NCBI RefSeq assembly: GCF_014287705.1
Contig: NZ_JACOOY010000016.1
Location: 1 to 64,000 of the forward strand
DNA: 64,000 nt
From: Dorea_D hominis
GTDB taxonomy: Bacteria > Bacillota > Clostridia > Lachnospirales > Lachnospiraceae
Reading direction: 5' to 3'
In this document: in pieces, positions 51,529-60,042 of the stretch
How the letters are laid out: each line of letters opens with the position of its first letter
How positions within the stretch are numbered: position 1 is the stretch's first letter
Program-made: the position numbers and the translations under genes
Notes under the pieces: model-generated
What the model was told of the DNA's origin: nothing
Databases searched by the model: none
Seen by the model: the letters and a program-made list of their open reading frames with translations, nothing else

Positions 51529-53216
51529 CTTGACTGCGCCTCCTTCTCTTTCTTTAGTTTCTGTAAATCTGCAAACTGATCGTCATATACCAGCTTGATC
51601 TCATAATCATACTTACCATGGATAATAATTGAATCCACAAAGGCATCTGCCATTTCTTTTGTCAGCTTACGCTTTGACATATAAGTATGTATCACATTTC
51701 CCCAGCCTTCTTCAATGTGGTAATCCTGGGAATACCGAACCTGTGCCGCCAATACTGTGTCCATACGGCTCTTGATATGCTCAATTTCATTGGAATAGAT
51801 CCGAGAAAACTGTATGTATTCTTCTTCTGTAATCAAACGTTCGGAATAGTCTTCATATAAATCCGATTTACGCTTACTGATACGGCTTAGTTCCCGTCGA
51901 AGTTTCCCCACCTCTTTATCCAAAAGCAGGTACTGTGTCTGATTTTTAGAAGCTGTATTCATTTCCCGAATCATTTTTTCCGTATCCAATACGGTTTTCA
52001 TATGCGTTTGAATCAGGCGAAGAACATCGTCATCCACATATTCTTTTCTGACTCTGTGCCCTTTGCATTGCTTTCCCCCTGATTTATGGTTGGTATTGGC
52101 TCCGCAGATATAAAAGAATGTGCCATTTCTTTCTCTGGACAACGTCATGCGGTTGCCACAGCCTCCGCACCATATCTTTCCTGTATAGAAATTATGGTTT
52201 CGAATAGCCCCATTGTTCTGCTGATGTTTCTTTTTATAAGCTTCCGTATATTCCTGGATTTTAGATTGTACCTGTTGAAACAACTCTCTATCTATAATCC
52301 CGTCATGCGTGTTCTCCACATGCACCCATTCACTCTCTGGTCGGTTTCTCTGTTTATTTCCCTGGAAAACACTTTGCTGATATTTTCCAAATACAGAATC
52401 ACCTGTACAATGAACATCCTGAAGAACTCGTTTCACTTCATAATTGTTCCAGGGTTTTGACTCCGGAAGCGGCTTTTCACCGGTTTTATAGAATTTTCTC
52501 TGTAAAGTCGGTGATAAAACTCCATCTTTATTGAGCTGTCTTGCAATATCACTATAGTTCCTGCCATCCATATACATAGAAAATATACTTTTCAGATGGT
52601 CTGCAGCTTCTTCATCAACAATCAGCTGATGATGGTCTTCTTCTGACTTTCTGTAACCATACGGTTCCCAGGCACTTGTAAATTTTCCTTTTTCCCAAAG
52701 AGCTTTTTTTGCGCTGCTGCTCTTTTTGGCAAGATCTTTCGAATAGAACTCATTGATAATATTCTTCAGTGGAACTGTAAGATCCACACCCTCTCTGAAG
52801 GAATCGAAATCATCTGTCACAGCCAGGAATCTTACATGGAAAAAAGGGAATACTCGTTCAATATAATTACTGGTTTCGACATAATTTCTTCCAAGTCTGG
52901 ACAAATCTTTTACAATAACACAATTGATTTTTCCATGTTTGATATCTTCCATCATCTGTACAAATCCAGGACGGTCAAAATTTGTACCTGAATAGTCTGA
53001 GTCCTTATAAACTTCCGCAACCGAAATGTCTTCCGTATCTGCTACAAAGTTTTTCATCAATTCCACCTGGGTTTCTATCGTTCCTCTTTCCAATGTTTCT
53101 TCTGTTTCCATTGAAATTCTGGCATACAATCCTGCCCGGAACGGTCTGCTCACCTCTGTCTGGACGGTTGCACTGCTGACTACTTCCGGAATGTTTTTCC
53201 TGCTCTTTCGTGCCAT
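51525..53216 (-). CDS. Large serine recombinase 2
   Basis: 563 residues from the ATG at 53216 (AAAGGAGG 9 nt upstream). Catalytic region FRAGLYARISMETEETLERG with the serine in ARIS, then NCVIVKDLSRLGRNYVETSN, a Recombinase domain with AKKSSSAKKALWEKGKFTSA, zinc ribbon WCGGCGNRMTL and C-terminal coiled coil (RRELSRISKRKSDLYEDYSE). One base separates it from recombinase 3 and four overlap recombinase 1. Confidence 0.93.
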   Translation of the reverse strand: MARKSRKNIPEVVSSATVQTEVSRPFRAGLYARISMETEETLERGTIETQVELMKNFVADTEDISVAEVYKDSDYSGTNFDRPGFVQMMEDIKHGKINCVIVKDLSRLGRNYVETSNYIERVFPFFHVRFLAVTDDFDSFREGVDLTVPLKNIINEFYSKDLAKKSSSAKKALWEKGKFTSAWEPYGYRKSEEDHHQLIVDEEAADHLKSIFSMYMDGRNYSDIARQLNKDGVLSPTLQRKFYKTGEKPLPESKPWNNYEVKRVLQDVHCTGDSVFGKYQQSVFQGNKQRNRPESEWVHVENTHDGIIDRELFQQVQSKIQEYTEAYKKKHQQNNGAIRNHNFYTGKIWCGGCGNRMTLSRERNGTFFYICGANTNHKSGGKQCKGHRVRKEYVDDDVLRLIQTHMKTVLDTEKMIREMNTASKNQTQYLLLDKEVGKLRRELSRISKRKSDLYEDYSERLITEEEYIQFSRIYSNEIEHIKSRMDTVLAAQVRYSQDYHIEEGWGNVIHTYMSKRKLTKEMADAFVDSIIIHGKYDYEIKLVYDDQFADLQKLKKEKEAQSR

Positions 53217-53217
53217 T

Positions 53218-54909
53218 TTATACAACCTCCTTTACCTTGACCTGCAGATTATTATCATCATCTATTACCGTATCAACTCCCATAGACGGTAATTGATTCA
53301 GCAATGTCTGATAACAATCATCAAAATCAAAAGTGATCTCTATATTCTTTTTATCATATACTCTGATTTGCCTGATCAGTTCTACCACCACTGTGCGGGA
53401 CAGTTCTTCAATATCCTGATACTTCACAAAATAATCCAGCCAGGTATTGGCTTTGTCTGCTTTTTCCAGCTCACTATCCATTTCTTTCTGGATCGCACGG
53501 ATACTCTCTTCCGCATTTCTAAGCCGCTTTCCATAGGCTGCATGAAGCTCTACATAGTCTTCTTTTGATACAATGCCCTCTTTCATATCCGAATAGAGCA
53601 TTATCCGTAACTCCTTACAGCGTTCTGTCTCCTGCTTTTTCTTCTCCAGCCTGTCCTGCAGCTTCTTCATATTGATCTCCTGAAATGGCACAGTACCAAT
53701 AAATTCCAGGATTCTTTTCAGGTGCAGGATATTCTGGATATGCTGTTTCAACATCACCAGTACGGCATCTTCCAGATCCTTTTCCGGTATTCTGTGACTG
53801 GAACAGTGTTTTGTTTCTTTATTTGTGGAACATAGATAATAAGCATATTTTTTTCCTGCCACAGTGGAAACCTTTCTTGTCATAGGTGCACCACAATCCG
53901 CACATACAGCAATTCCGGACAACAGATATACCTGCTTTTGGTAAGGTGAAGTACGTGTATCCATGCCCAGAAGCCTCTGCACAATTTCAAAATCACGGTC
54001 ACTCACCAGTGGCTCATGATTTTTCTCAATCCGGATCCAGTCATCTTCCGGTTTCACATAAGTCTGCTTCACTTTATGGTTCGGTGTTGTCCTTTTTCCC
54101 TGCACAAGATTTCCGATATAAACCTCGTTTTCCAGTATCCTACGGACTGTAACGGAACTCCAAAGTGCCTGTTCTTTCTGCCGGAAGCCAGTTTCATAAT
54201 GACTGCCGCTGCTGATTTTATATTCAAATGGGGAAAGAATACCCAGTTCATTTAAACGATTAGCGATCGCATCCTGACTCATTCCCCGCAGCTTCATCTT
54301 AAAAATATCCTGTACTACACTGCCTGCAGATGGGTCAATCTCTAATTTATGCTTATCTGTCTTTGTCTTCCTGTATCCAAATGCTACAAACGGAGTCACG
54401 CACTCACCTTTTTTCCTCTTAATCTCAAGATTACTCCTGATCTTAATAGAAATATCACGACAATAAGCATCGTTGATTAAATTTTTAAATGGGATAATGA
54501 TTTCGTCTGCCTGATTCTTTCCCTTAAGACTGTCATAATTATCATTGATAGCAATAAAACGTACACCAAGAGCCGGGAATAATCTCTCGATATACTTCCC
54601 GGAATCAATATATTCCCTTCCAAATCGTGATAAATCTTTTACCACTACGCAGTCTACAATCCCACGCCGGATATCTTCCAGCATTGCCTGGAATGCAGGG
54701 CGCTCAAAATTAGAGCCTGAGTAGCCATCATCAACTCGGACTGAAACAACTTCTATATCTTTTTTGTCTTTCAGGAAATCCAGAATCAAAGCTTTCTGGT
54801 TAGAAATGCTGTTACTTTCCAGTTTTGCTGAACTAGAAATATCGCCATCTTCTTTAGATAATCTGACATAGATGGCGGCATGATAGATTTTATTGATATT
54901 CTGATACAT
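53218..54909 (-). CDS. Large serine recombinase 3
   Basis: 563 residues. Catalytic domain AAIYVRLSKEDGDISSSAKL with the serine in RLS and CVVVKDLSRFGREYIDSGKY; recombinase domain with GECVTPFVAFGYRKTKTDKH; zinc ribbon VCADCGAPMTRKVS and C-terminal coiled coil. It is the first gene of the three-recombinase operon. AAAGGAGG precedes its ATG but lies partly in a perfect 11-bp hairpin (54919-54954), so initiation may be restrained. Confidence 0.93.
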   Translation of the reverse strand: MYQNINKIYHAAIYVRLSKEDGDISSSAKLESNSISNQKALILDFLKDKKDIEVVSVRVDDGYSGSNFERPAFQAMLEDIRRGIVDCVVVKDLSRFGREYIDSGKYIERLFPALGVRFIAINDNYDSLKGKNQADEIIIPFKNLINDAYCRDISIKIRSNLEIKRKKGECVTPFVAFGYRKTKTDKHKLEIDPSAGSVVQDIFKMKLRGMSQDAIANRLNELGILSPFEYKISSGSHYETGFRQKEQALWSSVTVRRILENEVYIGNLVQGKRTTPNHKVKQTYVKPEDDWIRIEKNHEPLVSDRDFEIVQRLLGMDTRTSPYQKQVYLLSGIAVCADCGAPMTRKVSTVAGKKYAYYLCSTNKETKHCSSHRIPEKDLEDAVLVMLKQHIQNILHLKRILEFIGTVPFQEINMKKLQDRLEKKKQETERCKELRIMLYSDMKEGIVSKEDYVELHAAYGKRLRNAEESIRAIQKEMDSELEKADKANTWLDYFVKYQDIEELSRTVVVELIRQIRVYDKKNIEITFDFDDCYQTLLNQLPSMGVDTVIDDDNNLQVKVKEVV

Positions 54910-54914
54910 ATCTT

Positions 54915-54954
54915 ACCTCCTTTTATTACGTCAGAAAATCCATGTAATAAAAGG
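54915..54954 (-). promoter_or_regulatory. Hairpin masking the ribosome site of recombinase 3
   Basis: CCTTTTATTAC (54944-54954 on the minus strand) pairs perfectly with GTAATAAAAGG (54919-54929), whose 3' end is the start of AAAGGAGGT. A translational thermosensor, leader-peptide or RNA-binding-protein switch is possible. In the rest of 54910-55017 I see nothing else. Confidence 0.5.
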
Positions 54955-55017
54955 GGGCTGCATAATTTGTCCTTACTGACATTCTAACACAGTCCCCTCA
55001 ATCTTGCCAGTACTTTT

Positions 55018-55266
55018 TCAGACACTCAGAAGCATATTCTCAAATGCCTGCTCCATAGATATACCGTTATTGGCAAATCTGACTTTTACTTTCATATTGC
55101 CGATCCGGACCAAATATGGATTTCCTACTTTATTCAGAAAAATATCTCTCCGTTCCTGAAGCGATTTATTTCTGTCTGCTTTTATCATCCGTAGATCAGT
55201 CATTTCATTGATATCTACATCACTGAAATCCTGCTCCAGATAGTTTCTATATTCCTCTGCCGTCAT
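55018..55266 (-). CDS. DUF6870-like small protein
   Basis: 82 residues: EEYRNYLEQDFSDVDINEMT and NPYLVRIGNMKVKVRFANNG, close to the DUF6870 pattern of small proteins in Lachnospiraceae integrative elements. GGAGAAGGGC precedes the ATG. It overlaps the end of the toxin gene by 20 bp and may be its partner, though it does not resemble a known MazE/PemI antitoxin. Confidence 0.55.
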   Translation of the reverse strand: MTAEEYRNYLEQDFSDVDINEMTDLRMIKADRNKSLQERRDIFLNKVGNPYLVRIGNMKVKVRFANNGISMEQAFENMLLSV

Positions 55267-55627
55267 GCCCTTCTCCTTCCATTCCCATCTGAATCTGTAC
55301 TGCTTTCAGTACCCGATCCAGGCTCCACTTATTTACTCTTCCGCATTTCTCAATAATACATTTCGTAGAAATGCTCATAACCTGTTCAGCCAGTGCCAGG
55401 CTTCCTTTTCGGATTCCCGTCATATCATATTTGCTGATAAATACATGTGTTGGCAAATACCGTTTCTTATAAATTCTTGATGTCAGCGGAACTACCGTTA
55501 TGACTGAACTGTATGTATTGGCTTTATTATTACTCACTACGATCACCGGTCTTACTCCACCCTGAACAGATGTTGTAGGAAACATACCGAGATCTGCCCA
55601 TAAAATATCTCCTCTGCGGATTGTCAT
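55247..55627 (-). CDS. PemK/MazF-family endoribonuclease toxin
   Basis: 126 residues from the ATG at 55627 (GAGAGGACAA upstream). MazF-type motifs are clear: RRGDILWADLGMFPTTSVQG with GGVRPVIVVSNNKANTYSSV, then ITVVPLTSRIYKKRYLPTHV, GSLALAEQVMSISTKCI. It cuts mRNA at short sequence motifs. A canonical antitoxin is not adjacent upstream; the DUF6870-like gene overlapping its 3' end is the only close partner. It may stabilise the element. Confidence 0.85.
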   Translation of the reverse strand: MTIRRGDILWADLGMFPTTSVQGGVRPVIVVSNNKANTYSSVITVVPLTSRIYKKRYLPTHVFISKYDMTGIRKGSLALAEQVMSISTKCIIEKCGRVNKWSLDRVLKAVQIQMGMEGEGHDGRGI

Positions 55628-55679
55628 TTGTCCTCTCTCCAATCTATTATTTTTATTTGTAAAGCATCCATAGCGCTAT

Positions 55680-55752
55680 ATTGGCTCCACAGGAATACGG
55701 CAGAGTTTCTTTCCCATAGGGAAAGCTCTGCCGCATAACCTCTATAGCCAAT
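55680..55752 (-). ncRNA. Three-tier hairpin in the leader of the MazF-like gene
   Basis: ATTGGCT/AGCCAAT, CGGCAGAG/CTCTGCCG and CTTTCCC/GGGAAAG nest in one stem of more than 20 paired bases. It is the 3' end of a 580-nt gene-free region. Confidence 0.6.
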
Positions 55753-56207
55753 TTGATTATTAAACAGTGCTCGCTCGATTCTATTTATCCTCGATACCCC
55801 GAATCGTTACTCCCGCATATGCAGGAAGGGAATAATAACCTGCCCAGATGCATACTCCGGACCACAACCCGGAAACTCTCGTTTCCAGGCTCCAGCAGTT
55901 CATAGGTTTACCAGTTACAGACTTCTCAGGATCTGCAAGTGTATCGCATCTCATACATATCATCGCATCACCAGCCTGCCAGCTGGCTTCGGTCAGTGCT
56001 TTTTCGCAGCATTACAGACTGAACTAAAAATCTTTGTTTTGTCTTATAATCCTATAGCGGCATCTTCCTCGTGCTCTTTGCATGAAATGTCACGTCAGTT
56101 ATTATTGGATATTCAGTTATCATGGTTCATTTTAGGAAGTCCTTTAACTTCCTCTAATTACTAAAGTCAAATGACTTTGGCAAATGCAAAAGATTTTGAA
56201 AAATTTT
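55753..56207 (-). ncRNA. Candidate structured non-coding RNA region
   Basis: No ORF with a ribosome site is convincing (a 60-codon minus frame at 55781-55963 is present but atypical). Small stems are dense on the minus strand: GCCAGC-tggcag-GCTGGT, GGAAAC-GAGA-GTTTCC, CCTGCATATGCGGG-like, and the big hairpin at 55680-55752. GC content is clearly higher than in the flanks, which is usual for a structured RNA in an AT-rich genome. A tail after the sigma-like gene (56105-56207) carries CATTTGACTTTAGT and CAAAGTCATTTG-type repeats. Confidence 0.35.
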
Positions 56208-56681
56208 TTAAAAAAATTTATTCATATACATTTCACGCATCTTATTAAGAGTGGATTTCAGCTTGTATGACAGCATCTGTCTGGAAATCCCCATAATCTC
56301 CGCCATCTGTGTCTGTGTCTTGTTTTCAAAGAAAATGCCATAAATAATCATGCGTTCCTCTGAGTTCAGTTGATTGATCACTGTGTGAATATCCTGCTGT
56401 TCCATTTTTGTCAGTACACAGTGCTCCACATCACAGTTCAGATCTGGAAAATCCTCAATCATGAAGCCTTCTCCATCAATGGACTGACCGCTGTAAGGTA
56501 CTTCTCTCAGCATCTTATCCACAACCTCACCCAGTTCATTCTTAATCTCAACTTTTTTTGCCTTGCTGCTTCTGTAAAAATTATTCATCGCATACGCAAC
56601 TTCTTTTGTAATCTCGATCATTTCTCCATCAATATTTGCGTAATACTTTCCTTCGTAAAAATATGGGTGTTCAATATACAT
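56208..56681 (-). CDS. Sigma-70-like regulator of the element
   Basis: 157 residues from the ATG at 56681 (AGGAGGAACGG). The C-terminal region is sigma region 4-like: QLNSEERMIIYGIFFENKTQ then TQMAEIMGISRQMLSYKLKS. The N-terminal YYANIDGEMIEITKEVAYAM and NNFYRSSKAKKVEI resemble the sigma-like regulators common in Tn916-type and Lachnospiraceae ICEs. It may direct transfer or recombination genes. Confidence 0.75.
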   Translation of the reverse strand: MYIEHPYFYEGKYYANIDGEMIEITKEVAYAMNNFYRSSKAKKVEIKNELGEVVDKMLREVPYSGQSIDGEGFMIEDFPDLNCDVEHCVLTKMEQQDIHTVINQLNSEERMIIYGIFFENKTQTQMAEIMGISRQMLSYKLKSTLNKMREMYMNKFF

Positions 56682-56820
56682 ATCCGTTCCTCCTGAATTT
56701 GAAATCTTGTTGCTCGTTTCAAATCCAGAAGGCGGACCTCTGTTTAGGATCATGCCTGCTCCGCCTTTATCCTGCCGGGATACGCCCGCAGTTATTGGCT
56801 GAGAAATTCAGGCACGAAAA

Positions 56821-56857
56821 AAAGCCCCAGTAGTTTTTTCTTAACTACTGAGGCTTT
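56821..56857 (-). terminator. Terminator upstream of the sigma-like gene
   Basis: AAAGCCCCAGTAGTT pairs with AACTACTGAGGCTTT (one mismatch) around TTTTCTT; the minus strand ends in T7. It stops transcription from 57008-57656. Confidence 0.85.
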
Positions 56858-57007
56858 CGTCTCTTTCTTGTATTCAGTTATCTATGCCTTCTTTCATCAG
56901 CATAATCATTGTATCAGGATAAAGTTCACAAAGTATCCGCAATATATTCCCATAAGTTCATATCATTATTGGAATCGTACATATTTCAGTATAAAAAGTT
57001 CATCGTG

Positions 57008-57439
57008 TTATTCTTCTACTTCTTTTCCATCTATATATAGTTGAAATTTATCAGGATTATTGACTACATCATAGTCCTTTCCGTATTCTACAGGTCTATA
57101 TTCGGCTGTCATTACCGATTCCCCATCTTCAATATCCTCTTTCCATAAATAGATGTTCATATCAAGGCTCGTCGCATATCCCCTGTCTGTGGAGAATTTT
57201 GTCGAATAAAATGAATCATCCTTGTACATCTGCAAAAGTTCTCTTGCAAAAGCTTCTTTATCCCCGATATGTCCCCGGTTAGCAACCACTGTAATATTTT
57301 CATCTCGATTTACGGAAAATGTTCCAACTACATCCGGTTCGCCTTCCTTATGACCAGATTCAGATTTCCCATAAATACTTCCTGCAGCAATTATCAAGAT
57401 CACTGCTCCTGAAATCAATGCAATTATCTTTTTCTTCAT
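57008..57439 (-). CDS. Membrane-anchored protein of unknown function
   Basis: 143 residues: a signal/anchor helix (IIALISGAVILIIAAGSIYG) and an extracytoplasmic alpha/beta domain (EAFARELLQMYKDDSFYSTK, LDMNIYLWKEDIEDGESVMT). Not a recognised family. It is 4 bp after the Spo0A-like small gene, in the same operon. Confidence 0.6.
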   Translation of the reverse strand: MKKKIIALISGAVILIIAAGSIYGKSESGHKEGEPDVVGTFSVNRDENITVVANRGHIGDKEAFARELLQMYKDDSFYSTKFSTDRGYATSLDMNIYLWKEDIEDGESVMTAEYRPVEYGKDYDVVNNPDKFQLYIDGKEVEE

Positions 57440-57443
57440 ATTT

Positions 57444-57656
57444 TTATTTTCCTTTTAGTTTTTTTACTGCGTAATTGATTACTTCTTCCGGTGTGGGTCT
57501 GTCTCCTTTAAGTGTCATTTTCTTCCATTCTTCCTGCACAGCCGGATCGGGATTATCAAATCCTGCATCTATGGCTATCTGCATTTCTCTGCGTACCTCT
57601 TCTGGTGTTGTGTTGTACTTTTCTGCAATCTTCTCATAAATAGTTTTCTCTCTCAT
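57444..57656 (-). CDS. Small HTH protein resembling the Spo0A C-terminal domain
   Basis: 70 residues. YEKIAEKYNTTPEEVRREMQ followed by IAIDAGFDNPDPAV resembles the IAKKFNTTASRVERAIRHAI helix-turn-helix of Spo0A. No receiver domain. Several clostridial elements carry such free domains. GGAGG precedes the ATG. A perfect 12-bp palindrome, GTTCTATAGAAC, lies at 57693-57704 just upstream. Confidence 0.6.
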   Translation of the reverse strand: MREKTIYEKIAEKYNTTPEEVRREMQIAIDAGFDNPDPAVQEEWKKMTLKGDRPTPEEVINYAVKKLKGK

Positions 57657-57692
57657 TCATTTTCCTCCAATATATAAGTAGAATTACACCTT

Positions 57693-57704
57693 GTTCTATA
57701 GAAC
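57693..57704. promoter_or_regulatory. GTTCTATAGAAC operator-like palindrome
   Basis: Perfect 12-bp palindrome upstream of the Spo0A-like gene. AGTTCT and AGAACT recur at 58207-58226 upstream of the XRE gene, so it is likely a site of that repressor. Confidence 0.5.
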
Positions 57705-57774
57705 TAATTTAGCATATTTCTATTATCATGAAAAGACACTTTACAACTTAAAGCTGAATAAAAGGTCAAAAAAA

Positions 57775-57793
57775 GAAGAGCTACTCGCTCTTC
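57775..57793 (-). terminator. Terminator of the XRE gene
   Basis: GAAGAGC-5 nt-GCTCTTC with T7 after it on the minus strand. Confidence 0.8.
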
Positions 57794-57806
57794 CCAGTTT
57801 GTCATA

Positions 57807-58124
57807 TCACTCTTCCAATAATGTGTGAATTACTTTGATCATTTTTTTCTGCTCTTTGATCGGAAGTTTTTCAATTTTTTCTGTCAGCTCATTGGTAACA
57901 CCTGTAACTGAATGTGCCACAACATCAATCAAAAGAGTATCTGCTGAAACATCTAATGCATTTGCAATTGTAACAAAGGTATCCAATTTTGTAACTTTCA
58001 AGCCTCTCTCTATTACACTCACATGCGTTGGACTTAAATTTACTAATGCAGCCAGTTCCTCTTGCGTGAGATTTTTTGCTTCTCGTGCTGATTTGATTCG
58101 CTGTCCTACTGCTTTCAAATCCAT
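57807..58124 (-). CDS. XRE-family repressor
   Basis: 105 residues: N-terminal XRE helix-turn-helix (VGQRIKSAREAKNLTQEELA then NLSPTHVSVIERGLKVTKLD) and a C-terminal helical tail (LTEKIEKLPIKEQKKMIKVI). GGAGGTG precedes the ATG. It diverges from the DUF6219 gene across operator-like palindromes and probably is the element's maintenance repressor for this block. Confidence 0.85.
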   Translation of the reverse strand: MDLKAVGQRIKSAREAKNLTQEELAALVNLSPTHVSVIERGLKVTKLDTFVTIANALDVSADTLLIDVVAHSVTGVTNELTEKIEKLPIKEQKKMIKVIHTLLEE

Positions 58125-58140
58125 CGTAACACCTCCTCCA

Positions 58141-58226
58141 GAACGAATAATCGTTCTGAATTTAGTATACTTGTGGATATCTTAAATATACAGAATCGCA
58201 AAGCCAAGTTCTAATTCTACAGAACT
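58141..58226. promoter_or_regulatory. Operators between the XRE gene and the DUF6219 gene
   Basis: AGAACGA-ATAA-TCGTTCT (58141-58158) is a perfect palindrome; AGTTCT-N8-AGAACT (58207-58226) is a second dyad. Both share the GTTCT core with 57693-57704. Confidence 0.6.
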
Positions 58227-58303
58227 ATATTCAAAGTTTTTCTTTGCATTTTCGTAAAAAAGCGTTATGATTGAATCAGTTAAATCAAAGGAGGTATCAA
58301 ATC

Positions 58304-58510
58304 ATGAAATCACATAAATACTGGTCCTTAGGCGCACTTTTCTGTATGTTGGGATGCATTTATTCTGGAATCAAAAAATCTATGACTGCACATAAATACT
58401 TTGCCTATTCTTCATTGCTTTGTATGGGCATGTCCATTTATTCCGGTCACAAACTGGTTTCTCCAAAGAAGAAAAAAATCACTGAATCAAATAATAGTGA
58501 GAATAGTTAA
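58304..58510 (+). CDS. DUF6219-like small membrane protein
   Basis: 68 residues from the ATG at 58304 (AAAGGAGG upstream). Two hydrophobic segments in a repeat: SHKYWSLGALFCMLGCIYSG and AHKYFAYSSLLCMGMSIYSG. This doubled HKY-SG pattern is what I recall for DUF6219, small two-helix proteins in clostridial elements. The function is unknown; it is divergent from the XRE gene. Confidence 0.65.
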   Translation: MKSHKYWSLGALFCMLGCIYSGIKKSMTAHKYFAYSSLLCMGMSIYSGHKLVSPKKKKITESNNSENS

Positions 58511-58540
58511 ATAAAAAATTGACCTTTATTCATCAAAGAC

Positions 58541-58578
58541 AAAGTTGCTGGAGAATATTTTTTCTCTCCAGCAACTTT
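58541..58578. terminator. Bidirectional terminator
   Basis: AAAGTTGCTGGAGA and TCTCCAGCAACTTT, a perfect 14-bp hairpin, between the DUF6219 gene and the minus-strand block. Confidence 0.85.
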
Positions 58579-58586
58579 CTTTATCT

Positions 58587-58958
58587 TTAAGCCATTGAGA
58601 TACAATACTGTCCAATCAGCTTCATCCAACTATTATATTTATTCTTTTCGCACACCTTTCGGCAAATTTCATTCTCCATCAATACACAGAACATCTTATC
58701 ATAATCAAATGCCCAAACAGCACCATTCACATGGTTTTCCACTGCTTTCTGATCTATGCTTTTCAAGCGTGTGACCATTTTTTCAATTTCTCCATTTCCC
58801 AAGTTACCGATATTTTTGCAGATAAACCGAAAGAAATTCAACGTTGCATATTCATCATGCCAATGGAAATCTTCTGGATTGTTTTTAATTTTACTGGCTC
58901 TCAGCTGTTCTTTGATTATCTGAGCAGCTACACCTTTCATCGAATCTTCGTATCTCAT
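58587..58958 (-). CDS. Hypothetical protein of the element
   Basis: 123 residues from the ATG at 58958 (GTAGGTG upstream). Helical and Asn/Lys-rich: NPEDFHWHDEYATLNFFRFI, ENEICRKVCEKNKYNSWMKL. No transmembrane segment and no recognised family. It follows the HTH gene by 9 bp. Confidence 0.5.
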   Translation of the reverse strand: MRYEDSMKGVAAQIIKEQLRASKIKNNPEDFHWHDEYATLNFFRFICKNIGNLGNGEIEKMVTRLKSIDQKAVENHVNGAVWAFDYDKMFCVLMENEICRKVCEKNKYNSWMKLIGQYCISMA

Positions 58959-58967
58959 ATTATTCAC

Positions 58968-59540
58968 CTACTCTTCCTCAACGCCCAGTGACGGTTTAAA
59001 TCTTTTATCCTTTGCCTGCGATACCACGATCTCATAAAAATAAAATCCTAAATACCCAAGTGCCTGCTTCTTCATTTTATAAAAAGAAGTCCTGCCTATT
59101 CCTAACTCCTGCTGTACTTCCACATCTGTCTTATTATAATGACTGCAAAAACAGGAATGAAGGATTTCACTGAGCATCACACCATTCGGTGCATAGAACT
59201 TCACCAAAGTCATTCCCCGATAGATCATGTCCGACAATCCATAAATAATCATCAGATTATTCATCTCCCGGTGCATCTTTGGCACATTCAGCTGGTTGTT
59301 ATAAATGCTCAGATAACTCAATGCATATGCCATATCTTCATTGATTTTCTCCTGGCATTCCATATCCAGTTCTTCTAACACAATCTGATTTTCCAAAATC
59401 AATTTCTGATAGCTTGTCATCAATTCTTTAATATCAGTATAATGTCTTTCGATTGTAACTTCCAGATAATCCTGTGCATGACTTGCCATCTGGAAGGTAA
59501 TTTCTTTCATTGATTTAATTGCATAATCTCTGTCTGTCAT
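58968..59540 (-). CDS. HTH regulator-like protein of the element
   Basis: 190 residues. Long helical N-terminus with coiled-coil character (YTDIKELMTSYQKLILENQI) and a C-terminal sigma-4-like helix-turn-helix: NKTDVEVQQELGIGRTSFYK. This design recalls ArpU/RinA-type late regulators of phages and ICEs. AAGGAG lies 12 nt upstream of the chosen ATG; a TTG at 59549 is an alternative. Confidence 0.6.
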   Translation of the reverse strand: MTDRDYAIKSMKEITFQMASHAQDYLEVTIERHYTDIKELMTSYQKLILENQIVLEELDMECQEKINEDMAYALSYLSIYNNQLNVPKMHREMNNLMIIYGLSDMIYRGMTLVKFYAPNGVMLSEILHSCFCSHYNKTDVEVQQELGIGRTSFYKMKKQALGYLGFYFYEIVVSQAKDKRFKPSLGVEEE

Positions 59541-59790
59541 CAGTTTCAAAATCTCCTTATCATCATCACACTAACTGGCGGTCTTTCAGACCAGTTCGCT
59601 TTCCCCATGATTTTGATGGGAAGCAATTACTTACTACAACTTGCAGAAGCGGATATCCAAAAGGCATTGTGGGAGCTGCCTTTGCTGACCGGAATCCATC
59701 TTCTTATGTAAAACCTACAGGAATATAAAGGGAAAGTGACTATCCCTGCCGGTTAATAATCCAAATAATATCGTCTATACCAATCTCTCC
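59541..59790 (+). other. Gene-free stretch with a possible remnant frame
   Basis: A plus-strand frame here contains FDGKQLLTTTCRSGYPKGIV and AAFADRNPSSYVKPTGI, which reads like protein and ends in a stop at about 59728. No start with a ribosome site matches, and it is antisense to its neighbours. I treat it as a possible fragment. Confidence 0.3.
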
Positions 59791-60030
59791 TTATGCTGTT
59801 TTTCTCTCCATAAACCATTTATCCACTTCGTAAAACAAGTGGCTTTCCTGCCCCTGTATCATACAGGTGTACATCATTCCTACACCGCCTGCCTTTCTGC
59901 TGGCGCATCGCTCGATTTTCAAAATTCTGTCAATACTATATTTTCTTCCATCCTCCCATGTAAAAAATATGGGAACCAGCTGTCCGTCTTTCCGAAACTC
60001 TGCTACTACATCTACATATACTTTGTTCAT
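59791..60030 (-). CDS. Small hypothetical protein next to the polymerase cassette
   Basis: 79 residues: VDVVAEFRKDGQLVPIFFTW then EDGRKYSIDRILKIERCASR, a beta-rich single domain. It recurs in my reading as the third gene after lexA-like and dinB-like genes in clostridial elements, but has no function that I can name. GAGGTGTCGGC precedes the ATG. Confidence 0.6.
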   Translation of the reverse strand: MNKVYVDVVAEFRKDGQLVPIFFTWEDGRKYSIDRILKIERCASRKAGGVGMMYTCMIQGQESHLFYEVDKWFMERKTA

Positions 60031-60042
60031 GCCGACACCTCA

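Noticed and set aside
55781..55963. 60-codon minus frame in the structured region
   Set aside because: It has no ribosome site and coincides with dense stems; kept only as a refutation test for the RNA proposal.
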